Shown one piece after another: positions 27,132 through 36,113 of a stretch of 64,000 bases of DNA. Numbering within the stretch: position 1 is the first letter of the stretch; the number at the start of each line of letters is the position of its first letter. This stretch comes from Nereida ignava. Lineage in GTDB: Bacteria > Pseudomonadota > Alphaproteobacteria > Rhodobacterales > Rhodobacteraceae. The notes beneath the pieces are model-generated. The model searched no databases and was not told the origin of the DNA. It worked only from the letters and a program-made list of their open reading frames with translations. The position numbers and the translations under genes were made by a program. The stretch lies in NCBI RefSeq assembly GCF_001049735.1, contig NZ_CVPC01000022.1, positions 1 to 64,000 of the forward strand. Direction: 5' to 3'.

Positions 27132-28706
27132 ATGCACCTAACAAACAACAGCATCGCCATCATTGGCGCAGGGATCGGCGGATTGGCTGCGGCTTTGCGC
27201 CTTTCTGATGCGGGACTGGATGTCACGGTCTTTGACAGCGCAAGTGATGTTGGCGGCAAAATGCGCACCTTTGCATCAGCAGCAGGGCCGATTGATGCCG
27301 GACCAACGGTGTTCACGATGCGTCATGTGTTTGAAAAACTCTTCGATGATGTCGGGGAAAGCTTGGGAGATCACCTCACCCTGACGCCTGCAAAAATTCT
27401 TGCGCGTCACTACTGGTCCGATGGCAGCACGCTTGACCTAATGGCAAACCCCGATGAGACCGCTGCGAACATTCGCACGTGGGGCGGCGCACGCGCTGAA
27501 AAAGACTATCGCGCTTTCGCTGAACGCGCTCGCGTTCTTTATGAGGCGTTTGACGCACCTATGATGCAGGCCGCGATCCCATCGCAAGCGGAACTGACAC
27601 GTAAGGTGATGTCGCGTCCATCGCTCGTGCCCAAGATGGCACCGTGGTTTACTCTCATGCAATCGCTGCGGCACAGTTTCAAAGACAAACGGCTCGCCCA
27701 GCTTTACGGGCGCTACGCTACGTATGTTGGCGGTGATCCTTTTGCCTCCCCCGCCCTGTTGTCGCTTATCTCACACTCCGAAGCTTTGGGCGTCTATGCA
27801 GTAAAAGGCGGAATGCACCAACTGGCGCAGACACTCCGCACCCTTGCCCAAGCGCGCGGAGCTACGTTCAAACTCGATACACATATCAAACAGATAAACG
27901 TCCAGAACGGCAGCATCTGCGGACTAACCACAGACGACGGTACACACCATGATGCTGCCCGCGTTTTGTTCAACGGGGACCCAAAAGCGCTGCAAGACGG
28001 GTTGCTGGGCAAATCCAGCCGCGCAGCCGTCCCCAATGAGCACGTGCAAACACGCAGCTTATCCGCACATGTCCACACATTCGCGGCCCAACCAACCGGA
28101 CCTGATCTCAGCCATCACACCGTCTTTTTTGGAGATGACCCAAAAACAGAGTTTGGGCCCATCCGGTCAGACCACCTGCCCCAAGACCCCACCCTTTACA
28201 TCTGCGCCCAAGACCGAGCCGGCGGCGCGCAGCCCACTGGGATGGAGCGCTTCGAAATCATCATGAACGCCCCGCCCACAACAGACACCACAGCGAGCCA
28301 ACGGGAAATTACGCAATGTCAGACACTGGTTTTCAACACATTGGCCCGCTTTGGGCTCACCTTCACCCCAAAACCGACACACCAAAGCCTGACGCCACCG
28401 GCAACATTCAACCGGCTATTCCCCGCAAGCCACGGTTCCCTTTACGGGCAGAGCCCACATGGGCTGATGGCATCGTTCGCTCGGCCGACGGCACGCAGCC
28501 CATTGAACGGCCTGTATCTGGTGGGTGGGGGGACGCATCCGGGAGCGGGCATCCCGATGGCAACCCTGTCCGCACAGCACGCGGCCGAGGCGATATTGAC
28601 GGACCTTGCTTCGACATCGACGTCCCGCCCAACGGCTATGCGTGGTGGTACATCGACGGGATCAGCCACTGCGGCACCCGCGCCATCAGCATCATCGGCT
28701 TCATAG
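27132..28706 (+). CDS. crtD: Methoxyneurosporene/hydroxyneurosporene dehydrogenase
   Basis: This 524-residue FAD-dependent CrtI-type desaturase adds the C-3,4 double bond in the spheroidene route. The dinucleotide motif is IAIIGAGIGGLAAALRLSDAG near the N-terminus, and the C-terminal FAD motif is YLVGGGTHPGAGIPMATLSA. Recognisable family sequence ends at about residue 492. The last 30 residues are Ser/Thr/Ala-rich and lie over the start of the crtC coding sequence in another frame, so the tail is probably shaped by crtC. Divergent from crtE. Confidence 0.92.
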   Translation: MHLTNNSIAIIGAGIGGLAAALRLSDAGLDVTVFDSASDVGGKMRTFASAAGPIDAGPTVFTMRHVFEKLFDDVGESLGDHLTLTPAKILARHYWSDGSTLDLMANPDETAANIRTWGGARAEKDYRAFAERARVLYEAFDAPMMQAAIPSQAELTRKVMSRPSLVPKMAPWFTLMQSLRHSFKDKRLAQLYGRYATYVGGDPFASPALLSLISHSEALGVYAVKGGMHQLAQTLRTLAQARGATFKLDTHIKQINVQNGSICGLTTDDGTHHDAARVLFNGDPKALQDGLLGKSSRAAVPNEHVQTRSLSAHVHTFAAQPTGPDLSHHTVFFGDDPKTEFGPIRSDHLPQDPTLYICAQDRAGGAQPTGMERFEIIMNAPPTTDTTASQREITQCQTLVFNTLARFGLTFTPKPTHQSLTPPATFNRLFPASHGSLYGQSPHGLMASFARPTARSPLNGLYLVGGGTHPGAGIPMATLSAQHAAEAILTDLASTSTSRPTAMRGGTSTGSATAAPAPSASSAS

Positions 28707-29548
28707 GCTCTGTCTTTTCGCCTTGGTATCGTTGGTCAGGCCGCAAGTCCCCGCGCAACCACTGCTGTATCAACGTGGCCACTTACGGGCCGGGCGGACG
28801 TTTCACGATGACTGATCGGGGCGAAAGCGCCCTGCGCACAAGCCAAAATGTCTTTGAAGTCGGCCCCTCCAAAATGACATGGATGGGCGACAAACTGGTG
28901 ATCGACATCAATGAAATGGGCGCACCGCCAATGGTTGGCCCTGTGCGCGGCAAAGTCACCCTCACGCCAAAATTTGTGACAAACCTTGAGGTGCCGCTTA
29001 CTCCGTCGGGGACCCATGTTTGGCGTCCATTTGCACCATCTGCGGATATTGATGTGCAGCTTGAAGCAGAAGGTTGGCAATGGGATGGGCACGGTTACTT
29101 TGATGCAAATTTCGGAACCGCAGCGCTTGAGGACGACTTCAGTTATTGGACATGGGGCCGCTATCCGCACTCCAAAGGGTCTGTGTGTTTTTACGACGCA
29201 GACCGCCGCGACGGAAGCACATTAGACGTCGGCCTACTTTTTCAAAACGATGGTGAAGTGCAGCTTTTGAACTCGCCCCCCAAAGTTGCAATGAAGCGTT
29301 CGCTTTGGCAGGTCCGCCGCGAAACCCGCGCTGATGCAGGATACAAACCAGTGCAAGTCAAAGGTATGCTGGATGCACCGTTCTACTCACGCTCTGCGGT
29401 AAAGACGCAATTTGCAGGTGAGGAAGTTGTAGGCGTTCACGAGGCACTTGACTTGAACCGCTTCCGCTCAAAAATTGTAAAACCGATGCTGGCCTGCCGC
29501 GTGCCACGGCGCGCAAAATGGCGCTTTGACACCCCACCAGCAGAATAA
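28316..29548 (+). CDS. crtC: Carotenoid 1,2-hydratase (CrtC); start uncertain
   Basis: Recognisable CrtC sequence runs from about 28610 (FDIDVPPNGYAWWYIDG, then IIGFIGSVFSPWYRW) to the end. CrtC hydrates the terminal double bond of neurosporene or lycopene. The only ATG, GTG or TTG in this frame before that region is the ATG at 28316. Using it gives 410 residues with a 391-base overlap with crtD and a proline-rich N-terminus unlike any CrtC. An ATT codon at 28595, behind GAGG, would give the usual length (317 residues). I give the open frame and treat the N-terminal 93 codons as doubtful. Confidence 0.85.
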   Translation: MSDTGFQHIGPLWAHLHPKTDTPKPDATGNIQPAIPRKPRFPLRAEPTWADGIVRSADGTQPIERPVSGGWGDASGSGHPDGNPVRTARGRGDIDGPCFDIDVPPNGYAWWYIDGISHCGTRAISIIGFIGSVFSPWYRWSGRKSPRNHCCINVATYGPGGRFTMTDRGESALRTSQNVFEVGPSKMTWMGDKLVIDINEMGAPPMVGPVRGKVTLTPKFVTNLEVPLTPSGTHVWRPFAPSADIDVQLEAEGWQWDGHGYFDANFGTAALEDDFSYWTWGRYPHSKGSVCFYDADRRDGSTLDVGLLFQNDGEVQLLNSPPKVAMKRSLWQVRRETRADAGYKPVQVKGMLDAPFYSRSAVKTQFAGEEVVGVHEALDLNRFRSKIVKPMLACRVPRRAKWRFDTPPAE

Positions 29549-29559
29549 ATCGAGCGGCG

Positions 29560-30027
29560 CTAAACCGTAGCAACCGCGTCGGGGTTGCGCCGCAAGATCG
29601 ACCAGTTAAGCGCGCCTGCGACACTGACCCACGCAAGATACGGAACCATCATCCACCCCGCGATAGGCAGCACCAGCCAGAAACTTACCAACGTCCCAAA
29701 AACCGCAATCCACAGCACCACAAGCGAAATCATCGCCGCACGAATGCGCTTTAGCCCGAAGAACACAGGGCTCCAAAGCGTATTTGCTGCAATTTGAAAC
29801 GCCCAAAACGCCAAAGCCAAGCCTACGCCTTCTCGACCGGCCACCAACGTCGCGGCGACCGAGCTCAGGATATAAAGCGTTACCCAAGCAACGGGAAACA
29901 TCCAATCTTTTGGCGTCCAGCGTGGCTTGTTAAGCGCGCGGTACCAGCCATCCGGCGGGAACAGGGACCCTGTTGCCGCAGCCGTGCAGCTTGCCGCCAT
30001 AAAGACGATGAAAATTGACCAATCCAT
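29560..30027 (-). CDS. tspO: TspO/MBR-family tryptophan-rich sensory protein
   Basis: This 155-residue protein has five hydrophobic helices rich in Trp. The family block is GWYRALNKPRWTPKDWMFPV, and WTLYIL-like (VAWVTLYILSS) and ALNWSILRRN stretches are also seen. TspO is an outer-membrane oxygen-linked negative regulator of pigment genes in Rhodobacter and binds tetrapyrroles. It lies between crtB and crtC, convergent with crtC (11 bases apart) and 30 bases after crtB on the same strand. Confidence 0.93.
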   Translation of the reverse strand: MDWSIFIVFMAASCTAAATGSLFPPDGWYRALNKPRWTPKDWMFPVAWVTLYILSSVAATLVAGREGVGLALAFWAFQIAANTLWSPVFFGLKRIRAAMISLVVLWIAVFGTLVSFWLVLPIAGWMMVPYLAWVSVAGALNWSILRRNPDAVATV

Positions 30028-30057
30028 GTGGGCTTCACCTTTCGCGTGAGTACCCTG

Positions 30058-31083
30058 TTACCTAGTGACGATATTCGTTTTGTCCATTTGTTCGCGCGCC
30101 TTTAAATCTGACAGGATCGCCAAAACGTCATCGCCCCAAAACGGTCGCGCAGGCGTTTTGCGCGCAGCCGCATCAACCAAGAAAGCCACTTCGGGCAAGG
30201 GCCGTGCATATACAACAGCAGATTGTGGCATCACAACACTCACCCCTGTCCGCAAAGCAGCCTGTGCGATCCAGCCCAGCTTTTGCCCCTTTGATGTGTG
30301 GGCACGGGAGCTAATCGTGTCATAGCCCGCTTTTTGCACCTCGCGACCGATGCCACCATAAATCAAACGGGCCGCAAAAATACCGGTCCGCGCCTTGAGC
30401 GGTAGTGCCGAAATCCCTGCCTCCGACCGCATGTAAAGCCGGTTTGCATCCAGCACCAAGCGCCTCACCATCGCGCGGATTGCCTTGCTAGGGCGCGGAT
30501 CAGCGAACACGTCTTCTGCACTCAGTCCAGCTGCGTCCAGCCATTCAGTTGGTAAGTACATACGTCGCTCGCGGGCGTCTTCGCCAACGTCACGCGCAAT
30601 ATTGGTCAGCTGCATCGCAACGCCCAGATCACACGCGCGCGCCAAGGCATTTTCATCCCGAACGCCCATCAAAACACACATCATCGCGCCAACAGCAGAA
30701 GCCACACGGGCGGAGTATCCATAAAGCTCCTCGAGCGTTTCGTACCGCCGCTCAGTCGCGTCCCACGCCAAGCCCTCCAACAGCGCTTCAGGCAAAGCGC
30801 GTGGCATTTCGAATTGCTCGATAATGGCAGCAAATGCGCGGTCCGCAGGCGCATCAAATGGGCGGCCTGCATAAGCGCGATCAAGACGTTCTTGCAACCG
30901 CAACACAGCCGCTGCTTTGTGGGCGTTCAAATCAACCGCGTCATCCGCAAGTCGACAAAATGCATAAAGCGCAAGCGCAGGATCGCGGACTTTTGCGGGC
31001 AGTAATTTACTTGCCGCATGAAATGAAAGCGACCCATGGCGGATCGCTTCTTTGCAATGCTCAAGATCTGCTGGTGCGATCAT
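30058..31083 (-). CDS. crtB: Phytoene synthase
   Basis: This 341-residue squalene/phytoene-synthase-fold enzyme joins two geranylgeranyl diphosphates. The aspartate motifs are YAFCRLADDAVD and NIARDVGEDARERRMYLP. Its start overlaps the crtI stop by four bases. The C-terminal 50 residues past the catalytic fold (PARPFWGDDVLAILSDLKAR) resemble those of other Rhodobacteraceae enzymes. Confidence 0.94.
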   Translation of the reverse strand: MIAPADLEHCKEAIRHGSLSFHAASKLLPAKVRDPALALYAFCRLADDAVDLNAHKAAAVLRLQERLDRAYAGRPFDAPADRAFAAIIEQFEMPRALPEALLEGLAWDATERRYETLEELYGYSARVASAVGAMMCVLMGVRDENALARACDLGVAMQLTNIARDVGEDARERRMYLPTEWLDAAGLSAEDVFADPRPSKAIRAMVRRLVLDANRLYMRSEAGISALPLKARTGIFAARLIYGGIGREVQKAGYDTISSRAHTSKGQKLGWIAQAALRTGVSVVMPQSAVVYARPLPEVAFLVDAAARKTPARPFWGDDVLAILSDLKAREQMDKTNIVTR

Positions 31084-32645
31084 CGGACTGCCCTTTCCGA
31101 AAGAACAGGTTCAACCCCGCTCGGAGCGGCATCAGGCACCATCTTGGCCAGCACCTCTGCACTGCTCACAACACCCGGCACACCCGCGCCGGGGTGCGTA
31201 CCAGCACCCGCCAAAAACAATCCCGACACTTCTTCTGAAACGTTGTGAGGACGGAACCACGCACTTTGCAGAATACGCGGTTCAAGACTAAAGCCCGATC
31301 CATTTGGCGACAGATACCTGTCGCGAAAATCTTCAGGCGTAAACGTAACTTGCTCTATGATCTTATCCGCAAATCCTGGGATATGCTGTTCAAGAACCGC
31401 GCTCACTTTGGCGCGGTACGCTTCAACGTCACGCTCCCAATCCACACTATTTTTGTGACCCAGATGCGGCACGGGACTTAATACATAAAACGTGTCGTCC
31501 CCATCGGGCGCAACCGTTGGGTCGGTCAAGCTGGGCCGGTGAATGTATAGACTAAAGTCATCTGCAAGCTTACCCTTAACGAAGATATCCTTCAGAAGCG
31601 CCTCGTAGCGCGGACCATTCACAATGGTGTGGTGCCCAACATCTTTCCACTCGCCACGGGTGCCTTTGGTCCCGAAATACCAAACGAAAAGACCCATCGA
31701 CCATCGGCGGCTTTCCATCTTTTTGTCCGTCCAGCGCGCCCGTTTATGACCGCGCAAAAGATGCGTATAGGTATGACCAGCGTCCGCGTTACTGACCACA
31801 ATATCAGCATGGATCATCTCACCGCTCATCATCCGAACACCGCAACACCGCCCCTGTTCAACCATGATCTCATCGACCACGCTGCCCATTCGGAAAATGC
31901 CACCCTGCTCTTTCACCACATTGGCCATCGCATCGGCCAACTTCTGAACCCCTCCAATCGCATAATGCACGCCAAAGCGTTTCTCCAAATATGCAACTAG
32001 CGCGTACATGCTTGTCACTTTGCGTGGATCACCGCCGATAAAAAGCGGGTGGAACGACATAGCCATGCGTAGTCGCGCGTCCTTGAACCGCGCCTTCGCA
32101 AGGCCCAGAATGGATCGGTCCGCACGAAGCGCTGCGAACAGCGGTAACACCTTTATGGTTTCCCAAATGCGGTGCATCGGCTTGGCGACCATGCCCTCAA
32201 AACCAACCACATAGCGGCGTTCGGAATCTTTAAGAAAACGGCGGTAGCCCTTCACATCCCCAGGGCTAAGACGTGCAACTTCCGCTTCCATTTCGGCTGT
32301 ATCTTGCATCGCCCGAAAGCGGCTGCCGTCAGGCCAGCGCACTTCATAGAACGGATCAAGCGGGACCAACTCCACATCATCTTCAAACTTTCGGCCACAC
32401 GCTGTCCACAAATCTTTGTAAACTTGCGGCACCGTCACGATGGTCGGCCCCAGATCAAACCGGTGCCCGCCCTTGGTAATGGATGAGCCACGGCCACCCA
32501 CACGATCCAGCTTATCAAGGACCGTCACGCGGTACCCCTTAGTCCCAAGCCGCATCGCCGAGGCAAGCCCGCCAAGCCCCGCGCCAATGACAATCGCATG
32601 AGGTGCGGCATCACCGCTCGGGAATCGTGGATCAAGATCATTCAT
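31080..32645 (-). CDS. crtI: Phytoene desaturase
   Basis: This 521-residue FAD enzyme carries out successive desaturations of phytoene to neurosporene. N-terminal motif: HAIVIGAGLGGLASAMRLGT. C-terminal motif: GLFLAGAGTHPGAGVPGVV. I start it at MNDLDPRFP (32645). The frame is open 108 bases further upstream, but that stretch holds two PpsR-type sites and the start of divergent crtA. It is followed by crtB. Confidence 0.95.
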   Translation of the reverse strand: MNDLDPRFPSGDAAPHAIVIGAGLGGLASAMRLGTKGYRVTVLDKLDRVGGRGSSITKGGHRFDLGPTIVTVPQVYKDLWTACGRKFEDDVELVPLDPFYEVRWPDGSRFRAMQDTAEMEAEVARLSPGDVKGYRRFLKDSERRYVVGFEGMVAKPMHRIWETIKVLPLFAALRADRSILGLAKARFKDARLRMAMSFHPLFIGGDPRKVTSMYALVAYLEKRFGVHYAIGGVQKLADAMANVVKEQGGIFRMGSVVDEIMVEQGRCCGVRMMSGEMIHADIVVSNADAGHTYTHLLRGHKRARWTDKKMESRRWSMGLFVWYFGTKGTRGEWKDVGHHTIVNGPRYEALLKDIFVKGKLADDFSLYIHRPSLTDPTVAPDGDDTFYVLSPVPHLGHKNSVDWERDVEAYRAKVSAVLEQHIPGFADKIIEQVTFTPEDFRDRYLSPNGSGFSLEPRILQSAWFRPHNVSEEVSGLFLAGAGTHPGAGVPGVVSSAEVLAKMVPDAAPSGVEPVLSERAVR

Positions 32646-32662
32646 AACTGTCACTCTCGCAC

Positions 32663-32680
32663 TGTCAGGTTTACTTGACA
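32663..32680. promoter_or_regulatory. PpsR-type site, crtI-proximal
   Basis: TGTC-N10-GACA palindrome, 18 bases upstream of the crtI start codon in the 85-base divergent region. Confidence 0.85.
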
Positions 32681-32689
32681 ACACTTTCG

Positions 32690-32707
32690 TGTAAGCTTCG
32701 GTTGACA
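32690..32707. promoter_or_regulatory. PpsR-type site, crtA-proximal
   Basis: TGT-N12-ACA palindrome (TGTA...TTGACA), 24 bases before the crtA ATG and centred 27 bp from the crtI-proximal site. The pair is placed to control crtI and crtA together. Confidence 0.8.
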
Positions 32708-32730
32708 CTCCTAGCCAAAGTGACTCGTAA

Positions 32731-33441
32731 ATGACCACCCAATGCGTCAGCATCAGCTTCTACAGGTTCGGCCCACTCAGGGCGCGACTATGGGCGCTCG
32801 CCATGATGGGCGCGGCACGGTTCAGCATTGGCAAAACGCCACACATCGGCTTTTGGAAGCTCTGCGGCTCAGGAACCGGCGAAGGGTTCACCCCGCTCCC
32901 CAACACCCAAGTTTACGCCATCTTGGCCACGTGGCCCAATACGCAAATCGCCCAAGAACAGAGCCTATCTGCCCCACTATTTCGCCGCTACAACGCCCGC
33001 GCAGACGAAAGCTGGACAGTCTTTCTGACACCCACATCCGTTCGCGGTGCATGGTCGGGCAAAGTTCCCTTCGTTGAAAGCGCTGACACCGAAGGCCCCC
33101 TTGCCGCGCTTACGCGCGCGACGGTGAAAACCCGCAAAGCCCTGCGGTTTTGGAAGCGGGTTCCAGCCATTTCGTCAGTTATCGGGTCCGATCCCAATGT
33201 TGCCTTCAAAATCGGCATCGGAGAGGTGCCGTTGCTGCATCAAATCACGTTTTCCATCTGGCCAAATGCTGACGCTATGGCGAACTTTGCCCGAAAAGAC
33301 GGCCCACACGCGCGTGCAATCAAAGCCGTCCGCAGTGACGACTGGTTTGCAGAAGAACTCTACGCCCGCTTCCGCGTTTGCGGTGAAGCCGGCACATGGG
33401 GCGGCGTTTCGCCCCTCGCACAACTGAAAGAAATCTCATGA
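32731..33441 (+). CDS. crtA: Spheroidene monooxygenase
   Basis: This 236-residue protein adds the 2-keto group that converts spheroidene to spheroidenone under oxygen, giving the pink pigment typical of aerobic phototrophs. Family landmarks are SFYRFGPLRARLWALAMMG, NTQVYAILATWPN and ITFSIWPNADAMANFARKDG. Its stop overlaps the bchI start (ATGA), so the gene heads the crtA-bchI-D-O unit. Confidence 0.94.
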   Translation: MTTQCVSISFYRFGPLRARLWALAMMGAARFSIGKTPHIGFWKLCGSGTGEGFTPLPNTQVYAILATWPNTQIAQEQSLSAPLFRRYNARADESWTVFLTPTSVRGAWSGKVPFVESADTEGPLAALTRATVKTRKALRFWKRVPAISSVIGSDPNVAFKIGIGEVPLLHQITFSIWPNADAMANFARKDGPHARAIKAVRSDDWFAEELYARFRVCGEAGTWGGVSPLAQLKEIS

Positions 33442-34463
33442 AACAGCCCTTCCCCTTCTCCGCCATCGTCGGTCAGGACGAGATGAAACAGGCAATGATC
33501 CTCACCGCGATTGACCCCTCAATTGGCGGCGTGCTGGTCTTCGGTGACCGCGGGACGGGCAAATCGACAGCCGTGCGCGCGCTTGCCGCCTTGTTGCCGC
33601 CGATTACAGCCATCAAAGGCTGTCCGACCAACTCAGAAACCTCCGCGGATTGCCCAGATTGGGCCGCAATCGACACGGACAAGACAGTAGAAATTCCGAC
33701 CCCAGTCGTTGATCTACCCCTTGGCGCCACCGAAGACCGTGTAGTAGGCGCATTGGACATCGAAAAGGCTCTAACACAGGGCGAAAAAGCTTTTGAAGCA
33801 GGCCTGCTGGCGCGTGCAAACCGCGGATATCTGTATATCGACGAGGTCAATTTGCTCGAAGATCACATCGTCGATCTTCTCTTAGACGTGGCCCAAACCG
33901 GTGAAAACGTGGTTGAGCGTGAAGGTCTGTCTATTCGCCATGCCGCGCGCTTTGTTCTTGTCGGCTCTGGCAACCCAGAAGAGGGCGAGCTGCGCCCCCA
34001 ACTTCTTGATCGCTTCGGTCTGTCGCTTGACGTTAGCTCTCCCAATGACGTTGAGACACGGGTCGAAGTGATCAAGCGCCGCGACGCCTACGAGCGGAAC
34101 ACGACCACCTTCCTTGAAACATGGGCTGTCAAAGATGCGGAAATCCGTGATGAGATCATCAAAGCCCGTTCGATACTGGCTAAAATTAAGACGGATGATG
34201 CAATTCTGGCTGATTGTGCGGCGCTTTGTATTGCGCTTGGCTCCGATGGCCTACGCGGAGAGCTTACCTTGCTTCGCACAGCGCGCGCATGGGCCGCCTA
34301 TCAAGGACGCAACAAGGTAATTCGTGAGGATTTACAAGCAGTTGCACCAATGGCCCTTCGCCATCGCCTGCGTCGCGACCCCCTTGATGAGGCAGGCAGC
34401 GGCGCGCGCGTCGCACGCATTGTGAACCAAGTCTTCAACACCCCACGCGTTGCCTCTGCATGA
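33438..34463 (+). CDS. bchI: Magnesium chelatase ATPase subunit I
   Basis: This 341-residue AAA+ ATPase drives insertion of magnesium into protoporphyrin IX together with BchD and BchH. The Walker A motif is VFGDRGTGKSTAVRAL and the Walker B region is GYLYIDEVNLLEDHIVDLLL. I start it at MKQPFPFSAIVGQ, overlapping the crtA stop; 42 bases of further open frame lie inside crtA. The stop overlaps the bchD ATG. Confidence 0.97.
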   Translation: MKQPFPFSAIVGQDEMKQAMILTAIDPSIGGVLVFGDRGTGKSTAVRALAALLPPITAIKGCPTNSETSADCPDWAAIDTDKTVEIPTPVVDLPLGATEDRVVGALDIEKALTQGEKAFEAGLLARANRGYLYIDEVNLLEDHIVDLLLDVAQTGENVVEREGLSIRHAARFVLVGSGNPEEGELRPQLLDRFGLSLDVSSPNDVETRVEVIKRRDAYERNTTTFLETWAVKDAEIRDEIIKARSILAKIKTDDAILADCAALCIALGSDGLRGELTLLRTARAWAAYQGRNKVIREDLQAVAPMALRHRLRRDPLDEAGSGARVARIVNQVFNTPRVASA

Positions 34464-36109
34464 CCAGTCCCGCACCAGCATGGTCTCTCGCTGAACGCGC
34501 GTTAACCTTGTTGGCGCTTAATCCGCGTCTTGGTGGCATTTGGGTGAAAGCACGTAACGGGCCCGTCCGTGACCGCTTCAACGCCGCCTGCGATGCGCTT
34601 CCCCTACCCTGCCGCCGGGTACATCCGCGCGTTTCTGACGAACAGCTTTTTGGCGGCGTAGACATTAGCGCTACGCTTCAAAAAGGGTCTGTTGTGGCCG
34701 AAAAAGGGATGCTGAACGATCCTTCGACACTTGTTCTGATAATGGCTGAACGCACAGAGGGACCACTGGCAGCGCGGCTTGCGCAAACATTGGATGCAGG
34801 CGATCACGCGCTGATTGCGCTAGACGAAGGCTTGGATGAAGAAGGCGCTGAACAACTCCCCCCTGCCCTAGTAGAACGGCTTGCATTTCACGTGGATCTT
34901 GCCGGGATACGGCACACTGATGTCAGTGTTATTACTCTGCCAAGCAATATCGATCTCACAACCGTTGAAACACCTAATGAGGTAATTAAATACCTCACGT
35001 CGCTCTGTATTCAATTTGGCGTTGTTGGCATTCGCGCGCCGATGTTTGCTGTTGAGGCCGCACGCACACATGCGGCTCTGTTTAACCGTCAAACACCCAA
35101 TGCCGACGATCTGAAGGCGGCCGCTGAACTGGTTATCGCGCCCCGCGCAACCTGCATGCCATCCGATCAAACAGATGCACAAGAAACGTCGCCCCCGCCT
35201 GATAACACAGGTGACAATTCACTAGCCAATCAATCCGCAGAGATTATACCGCAAGACATGGTGATCGATGCCATTCGCGCAATGCTACCACCAGACGTTC
35301 TCGCTCAGTTAGCCAAGGCAAAAGCACAGCGAAGCGCCAAAACAGCCAGCGGTTCAGGTGACAGCAAGAAAGGTAACCGCCGCGGTCGCCCCCTGCCCTC
35401 AACCACCGGCAAGCTGGATGGCACAAACACAATTGACTTGGTCGCGACCTTACGTGCCGCCGCACCTTGGCAACCATTGCGCCGACGTGGGTTTACACGC
35501 ACCACGCTCGCCATCCGCCCATCTGATATTCGGGTCAAACGCTTTAAGGAAATGTCAGACAGACTTATGATTTTCACTGTCGATGCATCCGGAAGTGCTG
35601 CCATGGCACGACTAGGAGAGGCAAAAGGCGCAGTTGAGTTACTGCTAGCACAGGCCTACGCCCGTCGCGACCATGTGGCGCTGGTAGCGTTTCGCGGTGA
35701 AACAGCCGAAACAATTTTACAACCAACGCGCAGCCTTGTGCAGACGAAACGACAACTAGCCAGCTTGGCAGGTGGTGGTGGAACGCCCCTTGCGGCCGGC
35801 CTGAAGGCTGCCCTTGATCTGGCACAACAGGCCCGAGGGCGTGGCCTGACACCCACAATCATCACGCTGACCGATGGACGTGCAAATATCGCCCTTGATG
35901 GAACAGCTTCTCGTGTCCCCGCGGGGACAGATGCCGAGATGATGGCCCAACATATAGCAGCGCATAACATCGCAAGCATGGTGATTGATGTGTCTAACCG
36001 CCCACACAGAGCCTTAGAGACCCTTTCCAGCCGCATGATGGCGCCCTACATCGCCCTACCCCGCGCCAGCGCACAGAAGCTCTCTCAGGCCATCTCAGGC
36101 GCTTTGTAG
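34460..36109 (+). CDS. bchD: Magnesium chelatase subunit D
   Basis: This 549-residue chelatase subunit has a degenerate AAA+ N-terminal half, a polar linker (about residues 235-315, rich in Pro, Asp, Lys) and a C-terminal von Willebrand A domain. The metal-adhesion motif is TVDASGSAAMARL (DxSxS). It bridges BchI rings to BchH. Near the C-terminus the sequence SRVPAGTD is encoded across a perfect GTCCCCGCGGGGAC palindrome, the outermost of six copies around the par genes. Confidence 0.95.
   Translation: MTSPAPAWSLAERALTLLALNPRLGGIWVKARNGPVRDRFNAACDALPLPCRRVHPRVSDEQLFGGVDISATLQKGSVVAEKGMLNDPSTLVLIMAERTEGPLAARLAQTLDAGDHALIALDEGLDEEGAEQLPPALVERLAFHVDLAGIRHTDVSVITLPSNIDLTTVETPNEVIKYLTSLCIQFGVVGIRAPMFAVEAARTHAALFNRQTPNADDLKAAAELVIAPRATCMPSDQTDAQETSPPPDNTGDNSLANQSAEIIPQDMVIDAIRAMLPPDVLAQLAKAKAQRSAKTASGSGDSKKGNRRGRPLPSTTGKLDGTNTIDLVATLRAAAPWQPLRRRGFTRTTLAIRPSDIRVKRFKEMSDRLMIFTVDASGSAAMARLGEAKGAVELLLAQAYARRDHVALVAFRGETAETILQPTRSLVQTKRQLASLAGGGGTPLAAGLKAALDLAQQARGRGLTPTIITLTDGRANIALDGTASRVPAGTDAEMMAQHIAAHNIASMVIDVSNRPHRALETLSSRMMAPYIALPRASAQKLSQAISGAL
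35915..35928. repeat. 14-bp palindrome, candidate parS copy 1 (inside bchD)
   Basis: GTCCCCGCGGGGAC, a perfect palindrome within the bchD coding sequence (flanks extend it to 16 bp, T...A). One of six identical copies between 35.9 and 39.4 kb. Confidence 0.8.
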
Positions 36110-36113
36110 GGAG

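Noticed and set aside
32646-32753. N-terminal extension of crtI by 36 codons
   Set aside because: The stretch contains two PpsR-type sites and overlaps the divergent crtA start, and other CrtI proteins start at the internal Met.
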